From Mixophyes australis (taxonomy: Eukaryota > Chordata > Amphibia > Anura > Limnodynastidae), in NCBI GenBank assembly GCA_036250195.1, contig JAVHZZ010000008.1, positions 1,521,001 through 1,585,000 of the forward strand: a stretch of DNA of 64,000 nucleotides, in the 5' to 3' direction. The notes beneath the pieces were generated by a model. That model did no database searches and was not told the origin of the DNA. It saw only the letters and a program-made list of their open reading frames with translations. Positions 1-13,751 of the stretch are shown here, piece by piece (the stretch's first letter is position 1; each line of letters starts with the position of its first letter). The translations under genes and the position numbers were made by a program.

Positions 1-3000
1 CTACATTCATGTGATGTCATTGGGGGCGCGGCTGTAATGTGACACGTAACGCTACATTCATGTGATGTCATTGGGGGCGCAGCTGTAATGTGACACGTAA
101 CGCTACATTCATGTGATGTCATTGGGGGCGCGGCTGTGATGTGACACGTAACGCTACATTCATGTGATGTCATTGGGGGCGCAGCTGTAATGTGACACGT
201 AACGCTACATTCATGTGATGTCATTGGGGGCGCGGCTGTGATGTGACACGTAACGCTACATTCATGTGATGTCATTGGGGGCGCGGCTGTAATGTGACAC
301 GTAACGCTACATTCATGTGATGTCATTGGGGGCGCGGCTGTAATGTGACACGTAACGCTACATTCATGTGATGTCATTGGGGGCGCGGCTGTGATGTGAC
401 ACGTAACGCTACATTCATGTGATGTCATTGGGGGCGCGGCTGTGATGTGACACGTAACGCTACATTCATGTGATGTCATTGGGGGCGTGGCTGTAATGTG
501 ACACGTAACACTACATTCATGTGATGTCATTGGGGGCGCGGCTGTAATGTGACACGTAACGCTACATTCATGTGATGTCATTGGGGGCGCGGCTGTGATG
601 TGACACGTAACGCTACATTCATGTGATGTCATTGGGGGCGCGGCTGTAATGTGACACGTAACGCTACATTCATGTGATGTCATTGGGGGCGCGGCTGTAA
701 TGTGACACGTAACGCTACATTCATGTGATGTCATTGGGGGCGCGGCTGTAATGTGACACGTAACGCTACATTCATGTGATGTCATTGGGGGCGCGGCTGT
801 AATGTGACACGTAACACTACATTCATGTGATGTCATTGGGGGCAGCGGGCTGTAATGTGACACGTAACACTACATTCATGTGATGTCATTGGGGGCGCGG
901 CTGTAATGTGACACGTAATGCTACATTCATGTGATGTCATTGGGGGCGCGGCTGTGATGTGACACGTAACGCTACATTCATGTGATGTCATTGGGGGCGC
1001 GGCTGTAATGTGACACGTAACGCTACATTCATGTGATGTCATTGGGGGCGCGGCTGTGATGTGACACGTAACACTACATTCATGTGATGTCATTGGGGGC
1101 GCGGCTGTGATGTGACACGTAACACTACATTCATGTGATGTCATTGGGGGCGCGGCTGTAATGTGACACGTAACACTACATTCATGTGATGTCATTGGGG
1201 GCAGCGGGCTGTAATGTGACACGTACGCTACATTCATGTGATGTCATTGGGGGCGCGGCTGTAATGTGACACGTAACGCTACATTCATGTGATGTCATTG
1301 GGGGCGCGGCTGTAATGTGACACGTAACGCTACATTCATGTGATGTCATTGGGGGCGCGGCTGTGATGTGACACGTAACGCTACATTCATGTGATGTCAT
1401 TGGGGGCGCGGCTGTGATGTGACACGTAACGCTACATTCATGTGATGTCATTGGGGGCGCGGCTGTAATGTGACACGTAACGCTACATTCATGTGATGTC
1501 ATTGGGGGCGCGGCTGTAATGTGACACGTAACGCTACATTCATGTGATGTCATTGGGGGCGCGGCTGTAATGTGACACGTAACGCTACATTCATGTGATG
1601 TCATTGGAGGCGCGGCTGTGATGTGACACGTAACGCTACATTCATGTGATGTCATTGGGGGCGCGGCTGTAATGTGACACGTAACGCTACATTCATGTGA
1701 TGTCATTGGAGGCGCGGCTGTGATGTGACACGTAACGCTACATTCATGTGATGTCATTGGGGGCGCGGCTGTGATGTGACACGTAACGCTACATTCATGT
1801 GATGTCATTGGGGGCGCGGCTGTAATGTGACACGTAACGCTACATTCATGTGATGTCATTGGGGGCAGCGGGCTGTGATGTGACACGTAACGCTACATTC
1901 ATGTGATGTCATTGGGGGCGCGGCTGTAATGTGACACGTAACGCTACATTCATGTGATGTCATTGGGGGCGCGGCTGTAATGTGACACGTAACACTACAT
2001 TCATGTGATGTCATTGGAGGCGCGGCTGTGATGTGACACGTAACGCTACATTCATGTGATGTCATTGGGGGCGCAGCTGTAATGTGACACGTAACACTAC
2101 ATTCATGTGATGTCATTGGGGGCGCGGCTGTAATGTGACACGTAACACTACATTCATGTGATGTCATTGGGGGCGCAGCTGTAATGTGACACGTAACACT
2201 ACATTCATGTGATGTCATTGGGGGCGCGGCTGTGATGTGACACGTAACGCTACATTCATGTGATGTCATTGGGGGCGCGGCTGTAATGTGACACGTAACG
2301 CTACATTCATGTGATGTCATTGGGGGCGCGGCTGTAATGTGACACGTAACGCTACATTCATGTGATGTCATTGGGGGCGCGGCTGTAATGTGACACGTAA
2401 CACTACATTCATGTGATGTCATTGGGGGCGCGGCTGTGATGTGACACGTAACGCTACATTCATGTGATGTCATTGGGGGCGCGGCTGTAATGTGACACGT
2501 AACGCTACATTCATGTGATGTCATTGGGGGCGCGGCTGTAATGTGACACGTAACACTACATTCATGTGATGTCATTGGGGGCAGCGGGCTGTAATGTGAC
2601 ACGTAACGCTACATTCATGTGATGTCATTGGGGGCGCGGCTGTAATGTGACACGTAACACTACATTCATGTGATGTCATTGGGGGCGCGGCTGTAATGTG
2701 ACACGTAACGCTACATTCATGTGATGTCATTGGGGGCGCGGCTGTGATGTGACACGTAACACTACATTGATGTGATGTCATTGGGGGCGCGGCTGTAATG
2801 TGACACGTAACACTACATTCATGTGATGTCATTGGGGGCAGCGGGCTGTAATGTGACACGTAACACTACATTCATGTGATGTCATTGGGGGCGCGGCTGT
2901 AATGTGACACGTAACGCTACATTCATGTGATGTCATTGGGGGCGCAGCTGTAATGTGACACGTAACGCTACATTCATGTGATGTCATTGGGGGCGCGGCT

Positions 3001-6000
3001 GTGATGTGACACGTAACGCTACATTCATGTGATGTCATTGGGGGCGCAGCTGTAATGTGACACGTAACGCTACATTCATGTGATGTCATTGGGGGCGCGG
3101 CTGTGATGTGACACGTAACGCTACATTCATGTGATGTCATTGGGGGCGCGGCTGTAATGTGACACGTAACGCTACATTCATGTGATGTCATTGGGGGCGC
3201 GGCTGTAATGTGACACGTAACGCTACATTCATGTGATGTCATTGGGGGCGCGGCTGTGATGTGACACGTAACGCTACATTCATGTGATGTCATTGGGGGC
3301 GCGGCTGTGATGTGACACGTAACGCTACATTCATGTGATGTCATTGGGGGCGTGGCTGTAATGTGACACGTAACACTACATTCATGTGATGTCATTGGGG
3401 GCGCGGCTGTAATGTGACACGTAACGCTACATTCATGTGATGTCATTGGGGGCGCGGCTGTGATGTGACACGTAACGCTACATTCATGTGATGTCATTGG
3501 GGGCGCGGCTGTAATGTGACACGTAACGCTACATTCATGTGATGTCATTGGGGGCGCGGCTGTAATGTGACACGTAACGCTACATTCATGTGATGTCATT
3601 GGGGGCGCGGCTGTAATGTGACACGTAACGCTACATTCATGTGATGTCATTGGGGGCGCGGCTGTAATGTGACACGTAACACTACATTCATGTGATGTCA
3701 TTGGGGGCAGCGGGCTGTAATGTGACACGTAACACTACATTCATGTGATGTCATTGGGGGCGCGGCTGTAATGTGACACGTAACGCTACATTCATGTGAT
3801 GTCATTGGGGGCGCGGCTGTGATGTGACACGTAACACTACATTCATGTGATGTCATTGGGGGCGCGGCTGTGATGTGACACGTAACACTACATTCATGTG
3901 ATGTCATTGGGGGCAGCGGCTGTAATGTGACACGTAACGCTACATTCATGTGATGTCATTGGGGCCGCGGCTGTAATGTGAAACGTAACACTACATTCAT
4001 GTGATGTCATTGGGGGCGCGGCTGTAATGTGACACGTACGCTACATTCATGTGATGTCATTGGGGGCGCGGCTGTAATGTGACACGTAACGCTACATTCA
4101 TGTGATGTCATTGGGGGCGCGGCTGTGATGTGACACGTAACACTACATTCATGTGATGTCATTGGGGGCGCGGCTGTAATGTGACACGTAACGCTACATT
4201 CATGTGATGTCATTGGGGGCGCAGCTGTGATGTGACACGTAACACTACATTCATGTGATGTCATTGGGGGCGCGGCTGTGATGTGACACGTAACGCTACA
4301 TTCATGTGATGTCATTGGGGGCGCGGCTGTAATGTGACACGTAACGCTACATTCATGTGATGTCATTGGGGGCGCGGCTGTAATGTGACACGTAACGCTA
4401 CATTCATGTGATGTCATTGGGGGCGCGGCTGTGATGTGACACGTAACGCTACATTCATGTGATGTCATTGGGGGCAGCGGGCTGTAATGTGACACGTAAC
4501 GCTACATTCATGTGATGTCATTGGGGGCGCGGCTGTGATGTGACACGTAACACTACATTCATGTGATGTCATTGGGGGCGCGGCTGTGATGTGACACGTA
4601 ACGCTACATTCATGTGATGTCATTGGGGGCAGCGGGCTGTAATGTGACACGTAACGCTACATTCATGTGATGTCATTGGGGGCGCGGCTGTGATGTGACA
4701 CGTAACGCTACATTCATGTGATGTCATTGGGGGCGCAGCTGTGATGTGACACGTAACACTACATTCATGTGATGTCATTGGGGGCGCGGCTGTAATGTGA
4801 CACGTAACGCTACATTCATGTGATGTCATTGGGGGCGCGGCTGTGATGTGACACGTAACGCTACATTCATGTGATGTCATTGGGGGCGCAGCTGTGATGT
4901 GACACGTAACACTACATTCATGTGATGTCATTGGGGGCGCGGCTGTAATGTGACACGTAACACTACATTCATGTGATGTCATTGGGGGCGCGGCTGTAAT
5001 GTGACACGTAACACTACATTCATGTGATGTCATTGGGGGCAGCGGGCTGTAATGTGACACGTAACGCTACATTCATGTGATGTCATTGGGGGCGCGGCTG
5101 TGATGTGACACGTAACGCTACATTCATGTGATGTCATTGGGGGCGCGGCTGTAATGTGACACGTAACGCTACATTCATGTGATGTCATTGGGGCGCGGCT
5201 GTGATGTGACACGTAACACTACATTCATGTGATGTCATTGGGGGCGCGGCTGTGATGTGACACGTAACGCTACATTCATGTGATGTCATTGGGGGCGCGG
5301 CTGTGATGTGACACGTAACGCTACATTCATGTGATGTCATTGGGGGCGCGGCTGTGATGTGACACGTAACCCTACATTCATGTGATGTCATTGGGGGCGC
5401 AGCTGTAATGTGACACGTAACGCTACATTCATGTGATGTCATTGGGGCCGCGGCTGTAATGTGACACGTAACGCTACATTCATGTGATGTCATTGGGGGC
5501 GCGGCTGTAATGTGACACGTAACGCTACATTCATGTGATGTCATTGGGGCCGCGGCTGTAATGTGACACGTAACGCTACATTCATGTGATGTCATTGGGG
5601 GCAGCGGGCTGTAATGTGACACGTAACGCTACATTCATGTGATGTCATTGGGGGCGCGGCTGTAATGTGACACGTAACACTACATTCATGTGATGTCATT
5701 GGGGGCGCGGCTGTGATGTGACACGTAACACTACATTCATGTGATGTCATTGGGGGCGCGGCTGTAATGTGACACGTAACACTACATTCATGTGATGTCA
5801 TTGGGGGCGCGGCTGTAATGTGACACGTAACACTACATTCATGTGATGTCATTGGGGGCGCGGCTGTGATGTGACACGTAACGCTACATTCATGTGATGT
5901 CATTGGGGGCAGCGGGCTGTAATGTGACACGAAACACTACATTCATGTGATGTCATTGGGGGCAGCGGGCTGTGATGTGACACGTAACGCTACATTCATG

Positions 6001-9000
6001 TGATGTCATTGGGGGCGCGGCTGTGATGTGACACGTAACGCTACATTCATGTGATGTCATTGGGGGCGCGGCTGTGATGTGACACGTAACACTACATTCA
6101 TGTGATGTCATTGGGGGCGCGGCTGTAATGTGACACGTAACGCTACATTCATGTGATGTCATTGGGGGCGCGGCTGTAATGTGACACGTAACGCTACATT
6201 CATGTGATGTCATTGGGGGCGCGGCTGTGATGTGACACGTAACACTACATTCATGTGATGTCATTGGGGCCGCGGCTGTAATGTGACACGTAACACTACA
6301 TTCATGTGATGTCATTGGGGGCGCGGCTGTAATGTGACACGTAACGCTACATTCATGTGATGTCATTGGGGGCGCGGCTGTGATGTGACACGTAACACTA
6401 CATTCATGTGATGTCATTGGGGGCGCGGCTGTAATGTGACACGTAACGCTACATTCATGTGATGTCATTGGGGGCGCGGCTGTAATGTGACACGTAACGC
6501 TACATTCATGTGATGTCATTGGGGGCGCGGCTGTAATGTGACACGTAACGCTACATTCATGTGATGTCATTGGGGGCGCGGCTGTGATGTGACACGTAAC
6601 ACTACATTCATGTGATGTCATTGGGGGCGCGGCTGTGATGTGACACGTAACGCTACATTCATGTGATGTCATTGGGGGCGCGGCTGTGATGTGACACGTA
6701 ACCCTACATTCATGTGATGTCATTGGGGGCGCAGCTGTAATGTGACACGTAACGCTACATTCATGTGATGTCATTGGGGCCGCGGCTGTAATGTGACACG
6801 TAACGCTACATTCATGTGATGTCATTGGGGGCGCGGCTGTAATGTGACACGTAACGCTACATTCATGTGATGTCATTGGGGGCGCGGCTGTGATGTGACA
6901 CGTAACACTACATTCATGTGATGTCATTGGGGGCGCGGCTGTAATGTGACACGTAACACTACATTCATGTGATGTCATTGGGGGCGCGGCTGTAATGTGA
7001 CACGTAACACTACATTCATGTGATGTCATTGGGGGCAGCGGGCTGTAATGTGACACGTAACGCTACATTCATGTGATGTCATTGGGGGCAGCGGGCTGTA
7101 ATGTGACACGTAACGCTACATTCATGTGATGTCATTGGGGGCGCGGCTGTAATGTGACACGTAACACTACATTCATGTGATGTCATTGGGGGCGCGGCTG
7201 TAATGTGACACGTAACGCTACATTCATGTGATGTCATTGGGGGCGCGGCTGTGATGTGACACGTAACACTACATTCATGTGATGTCATTGGGGGCGCGGC
7301 TGTGATGTGACACGTAACGCTACATTCATGTGATGTCATTGGGGGCAGCGGGCTGTGATGTGACACGTAACGCTACATTCATGTGATGTCATTGGGGGCG
7401 CGGCTGTAATGTGACACGTAACGCTACATTCATGTGATGTCATTGGGGGCGCGGCTGTAATGTGACACGTAACACTACATTCATGTGATGTCATTGGGGG
7501 CGCGGCTGTAATGTGACACGTAACGCTACATTCATGTGATGTTATTGGGGGCGCGGCTGTAATGTGACACGTAACGCTACATTCATGTGATGTCATTGGG
7601 GGCGCGGCTGTGATGTGACACGTAACGCTACATTCATGTGATGTCATTGGGGGCGCGGCTGTGATGTGACACGTAACGCTACATTCATGTGATGTCATTG
7701 GGGGCGCGGCTGTAATGTGACACGTAACGCTACATTCATGTGATGTCATTGGGGGCGCGGCTGTGATGTGACACGTAACGCTACATTCATGTGATGTCAT
7801 TGGGGGCGCGGCTGTGATGTGACACGTAACGCTACATTCATGTGATGTCATTGGGGGCGCGGCTGTAATGTGACACGTAACGCTACATTCATGTGATGTC
7901 ATTGGGGGCGCGGCTGTAATGTGACACGTAACACTACATTCATGTGATGTCATTGGGGGCGCGGCTGTAATGTGACACGTAACACTACATTCATGTGATG
8001 TCATTGGGGGCGCGGCTGTAATGTGACACGTAACGCTACATTCATGTGATGTCATTGGGGGCGCGGCTGTAATGTGACACGTAACACTACATTCATGTGA
8101 TGTCATTGGGGGCGCAGCTGTAATGTGACACGTAACACTACATTCATGTGATGTCATTGGGGGCGCGGCTGTAATGTGACACGTAACACTACATTCATGT
8201 GATGTCATTGGGGGCGCGGCTGTGATGTGACACGTAACGCTACATTCATGTGATGTCATTGGGGGCGCGGCTGTGATGTGACACGTAACGCTACATTCAT
8301 GTGATGTCATTGGGGGCGCGGCTGTAATGTGACACGTAACGCTACATTCATGTGATGTCATTGGGGGCGTGGCTGTGATGTGACACGTAACACTACATTC
8401 ATGTGATGTCATTGGGGGCGCGGCTGTAATGTGACACGTAACACTACATTCATGTGATGTCATTGGGGGCAGCGGGCTGTAATGTGACATGTAACGCTAC
8501 ATTCATGTGATGTCATTGGGGGCGCGGCTGTAATGTGACACGTAACACTACATTCATGTGATGTCATTGGGGGCGCAGCTGTAATGTGACACGTAACACT
8601 ACATTCATGTGATGTCATTGGGGGCGCGGCTGTAATGTGACACGTAACGCTACATTCATGTGATGTCATTGGGGGCGCGGCTGTAATGTGACACGTAACG
8701 CTACATTCATGTGATGTCATTGGGGGCGCGGCTGTGATGTGACACGTAACGCTACATTCATGTGATGTCATTGGGGGCGCGGCTGTAATGTGACACGTAA
8801 CGCTACATTCATGTGATGTCATTGGGGGCGCGGCTGTAATGTGACACGTAACACTACATTCATGTGATGTCATTGGGGGCGCGGCTGTAATGTGACACGT
8901 AACACTACATTCATGTGATGTCATTGGGGGCGCGGCTGTAATGTGACACGTAACGCTACATTCATGTGATGTCATTGGGGGCGCGGGTGTAATGTGACAC

Positions 9001-12000
9001 GTAACACTACATTCATGTGATGTCATTGGGGGCGCAGCTGTAATGTGACACGTAACGCTACATTCATGTGATGTCATTGGGGGCGCGGCTGTAATGTGAC
9101 ACGTAACGCTACATTCATGTGATGTCATTGGGGGCGCGGCTGTGAAGTGACACGTAACGCTACATTCATGTGATGTCATTGGGGGCGCGGCTGTGATGTG
9201 ACACGTAACGCTACATTCATGTGATGTCATTGGGGGCGCGGCTGTAATGTGACACGTAACGCTACATTCATGTGATGTCATTGGGGGCGCGGCTGTGATG
9301 TGACACGTAACACTACATTCATGTGATGTCATTGGGGGCGCGGCTGTGATGTGACACGTAACACTACATTCATGTGATGTCATTGGGGGCGCGGCTGTAA
9401 TGTGACACGTAACACTACATTCATGTGATGTCATTGGGGGCAGCGGGCTGTAATGTGACACGTACGCTACATTCATGTGATGTCATTGGGGGCGCGGCTG
9501 TAATGTGACACGTAACGCTACATTCATGTGATGTCATTGGGGGCGCGGCTGTAATGTGACACGTAACGCTACATTCATGTGATGTCATTGGAGGCGCGGC
9601 TGTGATGTGACACGTAACGCTACATTCATGTGATGTCATTGGGGGCGCGGCTGTAATGTGACACGTAACGCTACATTCATGTGATGTCATTGGAGGCGCG
9701 GCTGTGATGTGACACATAACGCTACATTCATGTGATGTCATTGGGGGCGCGGCTGTGATGTGACACGTAACGCTACATTCATGTGATGTCATTGGGGGTG
9801 CGGCTGTAATGTGACACGTAACGCTACATTCATGTGATGTCATTGGGGGCAGCGGGCTGTGATGTGACACGTAACGCTACATTCATGTGATGTCATTGGG
9901 GGCGCGGCTGTAATGTGACACGTAACGCTACATTCATGTGATGTCATTGGGGGCGCGGCTGTAATGTGACACGTAACACTACATTCATGTGATGTCATTG
10001 GAGGCGCGGCTGTGATGTGACACGTAACGCTACATTCATGTGATGTCATTGGGGGCGCAGCTGTAATGTGACACGTAACACTACATTCATGTGATGTCAT
10101 TGGGGGCGCGGCTGTAATGTGACACGTAACACTACATTCATGTGATGTCATTGGGGGCGCAGCTGTAATGTGACACGTAACGCTACATTCATGTGATGTC
10201 ATTGGGGGCGCGGCTGTGATGTGACACGTAACGCTACATTCATGTGATGTCATTGGGGGCGCGGCTGTAATGTGACACGTAACGCTACATTCATGTGATG
10301 TCATTGGGGGCGCGGCTGTAATGTGACACGTAACACTACATTCATGTGATGTCATTGGGGGCGCGGCTGTAATGTGACACGTAACACTACATTCATGTGA
10401 TGTCATTGGGGGCGCGGCTGTGATGTGACACGTAACGCTACATTCATGTGATGTCATTGGGGGCGCGGCTGTAATGTGACACGTAACGCTACATTCATGT
10501 GATGTCATTGGGGGCGCGGCTGTAATGTGACACGTAACACTACATTCATGTGATGTCATTGGGGGCAGCGGGCTGTAATGTGACACGTAACGCTACATTC
10601 ATGTGATGTCATTGGGGGCGCGGCTGTAATGTGACACGTAACACTACATTCATGTGATGTCATTGGGGGCGCGGCTGTAATGTGACACGTAACGCTACAT
10701 TCATGTGATGTCATTGGGGGCGCGGCTGTGATGTGACACGTAACACTACATTGATGTGATGTCATTGGGGGCGCGGCTGTAATGTGACACGTAACACTAC
10801 ATTCATGTGATGTCATTGGGGGCAGCGGGCTGTAATGTGACACGTAACACTACATTCATGTGATGTCATTGGGGGCGCGGCTGTAATGTGACACGTAACA
10901 CTACATTCATGTGATGTCATTGGGGGCGCAGCTGTAATGTGACACGTAACGCTACATTCATGTGATGTCATTGGGGGCGCGGCTGTGATGTGACACGTAA
11001 CGCTACATTCATGTGATGTCATTGGGGGCGCAGCTGTAATGTGACACGTAACGCTACATTCATGTGATGTCATTGGGGGCGCGGCTGTGATGTGATACGT
11101 AACACTACATTCATGTGATGTCATTGGGGGCGCGGCTGTAATGTGACACGTAACACTACATTCATGTGATGTCATTGGGGGCGCGGCTGTAATGTGACAC
11201 GTAACACTACATTCATGTGATGTCATTGGGGGCGCGGCTGTAATGTGACACGTAACACTACATTCATGTGATGTCATTGGGGGCGCGGCTGTAATGTGAC
11301 ACGTAACACTACATTCATGTGATGTCATTGGGGGCGCGGCTGTAATGTGACACGTAACACTACATTCATGTGATGTCATTGGGGGCGCGGCTGTAATGTG
11401 ACACGTAACACTACATTCGTGTGATGTCATTGGGGGCGCGGCTGTGATGTGACATGTAACGCTACATTCATGTGATGTCATTGGGGGCGCGGCTGTAATG
11501 TGACACGTAACGCTACATTCATGTGATGTCATTGGGGGCGCGGCTGTAATGTGACACGTAACGCTACATTCATGTGATGTCATTGGGGGCGCGGCTGTGA
11601 TGTGACACGTAACGCTACATTCATGTGATGTCATTGGGGGCGCGGCTGTGATGTGACACGTAACGCTACATTCATGTGATGTCATTGGGGGCGCGGCTGT
11701 GATGTGACACGTAACGCTACATTCATGTGATGTCATTGGGGGCGCGGCTGTAATGTGACACGTAACACTACATTCATGTGATGTCATTGGGGGCGCGGCT
11801 GTAATGTGACACGTAACGCTACATTCATGTGATGTCATTGGGGGCGCGGCTGTAATGTGACATGTAACGCTACATTCATGTGATGTCATTGGGGGCGCGG
11901 CTGTAATGTGACACGTAACACTACATTCATGTGATGTCATTGGGGGCGCGGCTGTAATGTGACACGTAACACTACATTCATGTGATGTCATTGGGGGCGC

Positions 12001-13289
12001 GGCTGTAATGTGACACGTAACACTACATTCATGTGATGTCATTGGGGGCGCGGCTGTAATGTGACACGTAACGCTACATTCATGTGATGTCATTGGGGGC
12101 GCGGCTGTAATGTGACATGTAACGCTACATTCATGTGATGTCATTGGGGGCGCGGCTGTAATGTGACACGTAACACTACATTCATGTGATGTCATTGGGG
12201 GCGCGGCTGTAATGTGACACGTAACACTACATTCATGTGATGTCATTGGGGGCGCGGCTGTGATGTGACACGTAACGCTACATTCATGTGATGTCATTGG
12301 GGGCGCGGCTGTGATGTGACACGTAACGCTACATTCATGTGATGTCATTGGGGGCGCGGCTGTAATGTGACACGTAACACTACATTCATGTGATGTCATT
12401 GGGGGCGCGGCTGTAATGTGACACGTAACGCTACATTCATGTGATGTCATTGGGGGCGCGGCTGTAATGTGACACGTAACGCTACATTCATGTGATGTCA
12501 TTGGGGGCGCGGCTGTGATGTGACACGTAACACTACATTCATGTGATGTCATTGGAGGCGCGGCTGTGATGTGACACGTAACGCTACATTCATGTGATGT
12601 CATTGGGGGCAGCGGGCTGTAATGTGACACGTAACGCTACATTCATGTGATGTCATTGGGGGCGCGGCTGTGATGTGATACGTACGCTACATTCATGTGA
12701 TGTCATTGGGGGCAGCGGGCTGTAATGTGACACGTAACGCTACATTCATGTGATGTCATTGGGGGCGCGGCTGTAATGTGACACGTAACACTACATTCAT
12801 GTGATGTCATTGGGGGCGCGGCTGTAATGTGACACGTAACACTACATTCATGTGATGTCATTGGGGGCGCGGCTGTAATGTGACACGTAACACTACATTC
12901 ATGTGATGTCATTGGGGGCGCGGCTGTAATGTGACACGTAACGCTACATTCATGTGATGTCATTGGGGGCGCGGCTGTAATGTGACACGTAACGCTACAT
13001 TCATGTGATGTCATTGGGGGCGCGGCTGTGATGTGACACGTAACGCTACATTCATGTGATGTCATTGGGGGCGCGGCTGTGATGTGACACGTAACGCTAC
13101 ATTCATGTGATGTCATTGGGGGCGCGGCTGTAATGTGACACGTAACACTACATTCATGTGATGTCATTGGGGGCGCGGCTGTAATGTGACACGTAACACT
13201 ACATTCATGTGATGTCATTGGGGGCAGCGGGCTGTGATGTGACACGTAACGCTACATTCATGTGATGTCATTGGGACACGGCTGTGATA
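1..13289. repeat. 51-bp satellite array, about 260 copies
   Basis: Head-to-tail copies of a 51-bp unit fill the window from its first base, so the left end is not seen. Each unit contains CTACATTCATGTGATGTCAT, then TTGGGGGCGCGGCTG and a block reading TGTGACACGTAAC. Most differences are single-base swaps at a few positions. About two dozen units read GGGGGCAGCGGGCTG and are two bases longer, and a few read CACGTACGC and are one base shorter. The array ends inside a unit near 13289, where the sequence becomes unique. The unit is 17 codons long, so minus-strand frames stay open, but the length variants break the frame repeatedly and I do not consider it coding. Confidence 0.98.
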
Positions 13290-13442
13290 TAAGTTGCAGC
13301 ATCTGCAACAATTTAATTTCAATTCCAGCTTATATCACTTCCTTCTAAAAAGAAATGGGGCCAAAAATAGGTGTTAAAAGGACATTTATAAAATGATACA
13401 TTACAAGTTAAGCCGTGCATGATACTCATGCATTCTAGTCAA

Positions 13443-13650
13443 ATCAAGCTACTTAAGGTGTTAAAAAGGTTCTTGTCATGCATTTGGGCCTAGCCCAGGC
13501 CTCCTCAGGGGAAGAGCGTTACTTCCCGATGCAAGCGCCCTTTTTTAATGTGGTTTTGACGACATGTCACCACCTCATCATTCTTCTCCATCACCTCATC
13601 CTTCATCTTCATCGCCACATCCTTCATCAAGCTACTTAAGGTGTTAAAAA
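13443..13650. repeat. 25-bp direct repeat flanking about 158 bp
   Basis: The 25-base word beginning ATCAAGCTACTTAAGG and ending GTTAAAAA is present at 13443-13467 and again, identical, at 13626-13650. The interval holds a GC-richer stretch with CCC/GGG inverted words and a CATC-rich low-complexity run. It could be a local duplication or a large target duplication; I see no element termini that decide it. Confidence 0.75.
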
Positions 13651-13737
13651 CTCCCCACTGTCACCCCTGGCAACCACCAACCACTCCCAACTGTCACTTC
13701 TCCTTCAAGAAATATATAGGTCAGTGTATAACTCTGC

Positions 13738-13751
13738 CCAGCAGGTGGCGC
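13738..13751 (+). promoter_or_regulatory. Candidate CTCF binding site
   Basis: CCAGCAGGTGGCGC fits every position of the commonly used vertebrate CTCF core CCASYAGRKGGCRS. It lies about 450 bp outside the edge of the 51-bp satellite. One 14-bp match in 64 kb could be chance or part of a dispersed repeat, so binding is only a possibility. Confidence 0.45.

Noticed and set aside
833..13245. Cys/His-rich repeat proteins (PMTSHECSVTCHITA units)
   Set aside because: Produced by a 51-bp unit divisible by three; length variants break the frame throughout and there is no start context or unique domain.
1..13289. CRISPR array
   Set aside because: Whole units repeat with no unique spacers and the DNA is vertebrate; it is a satellite.
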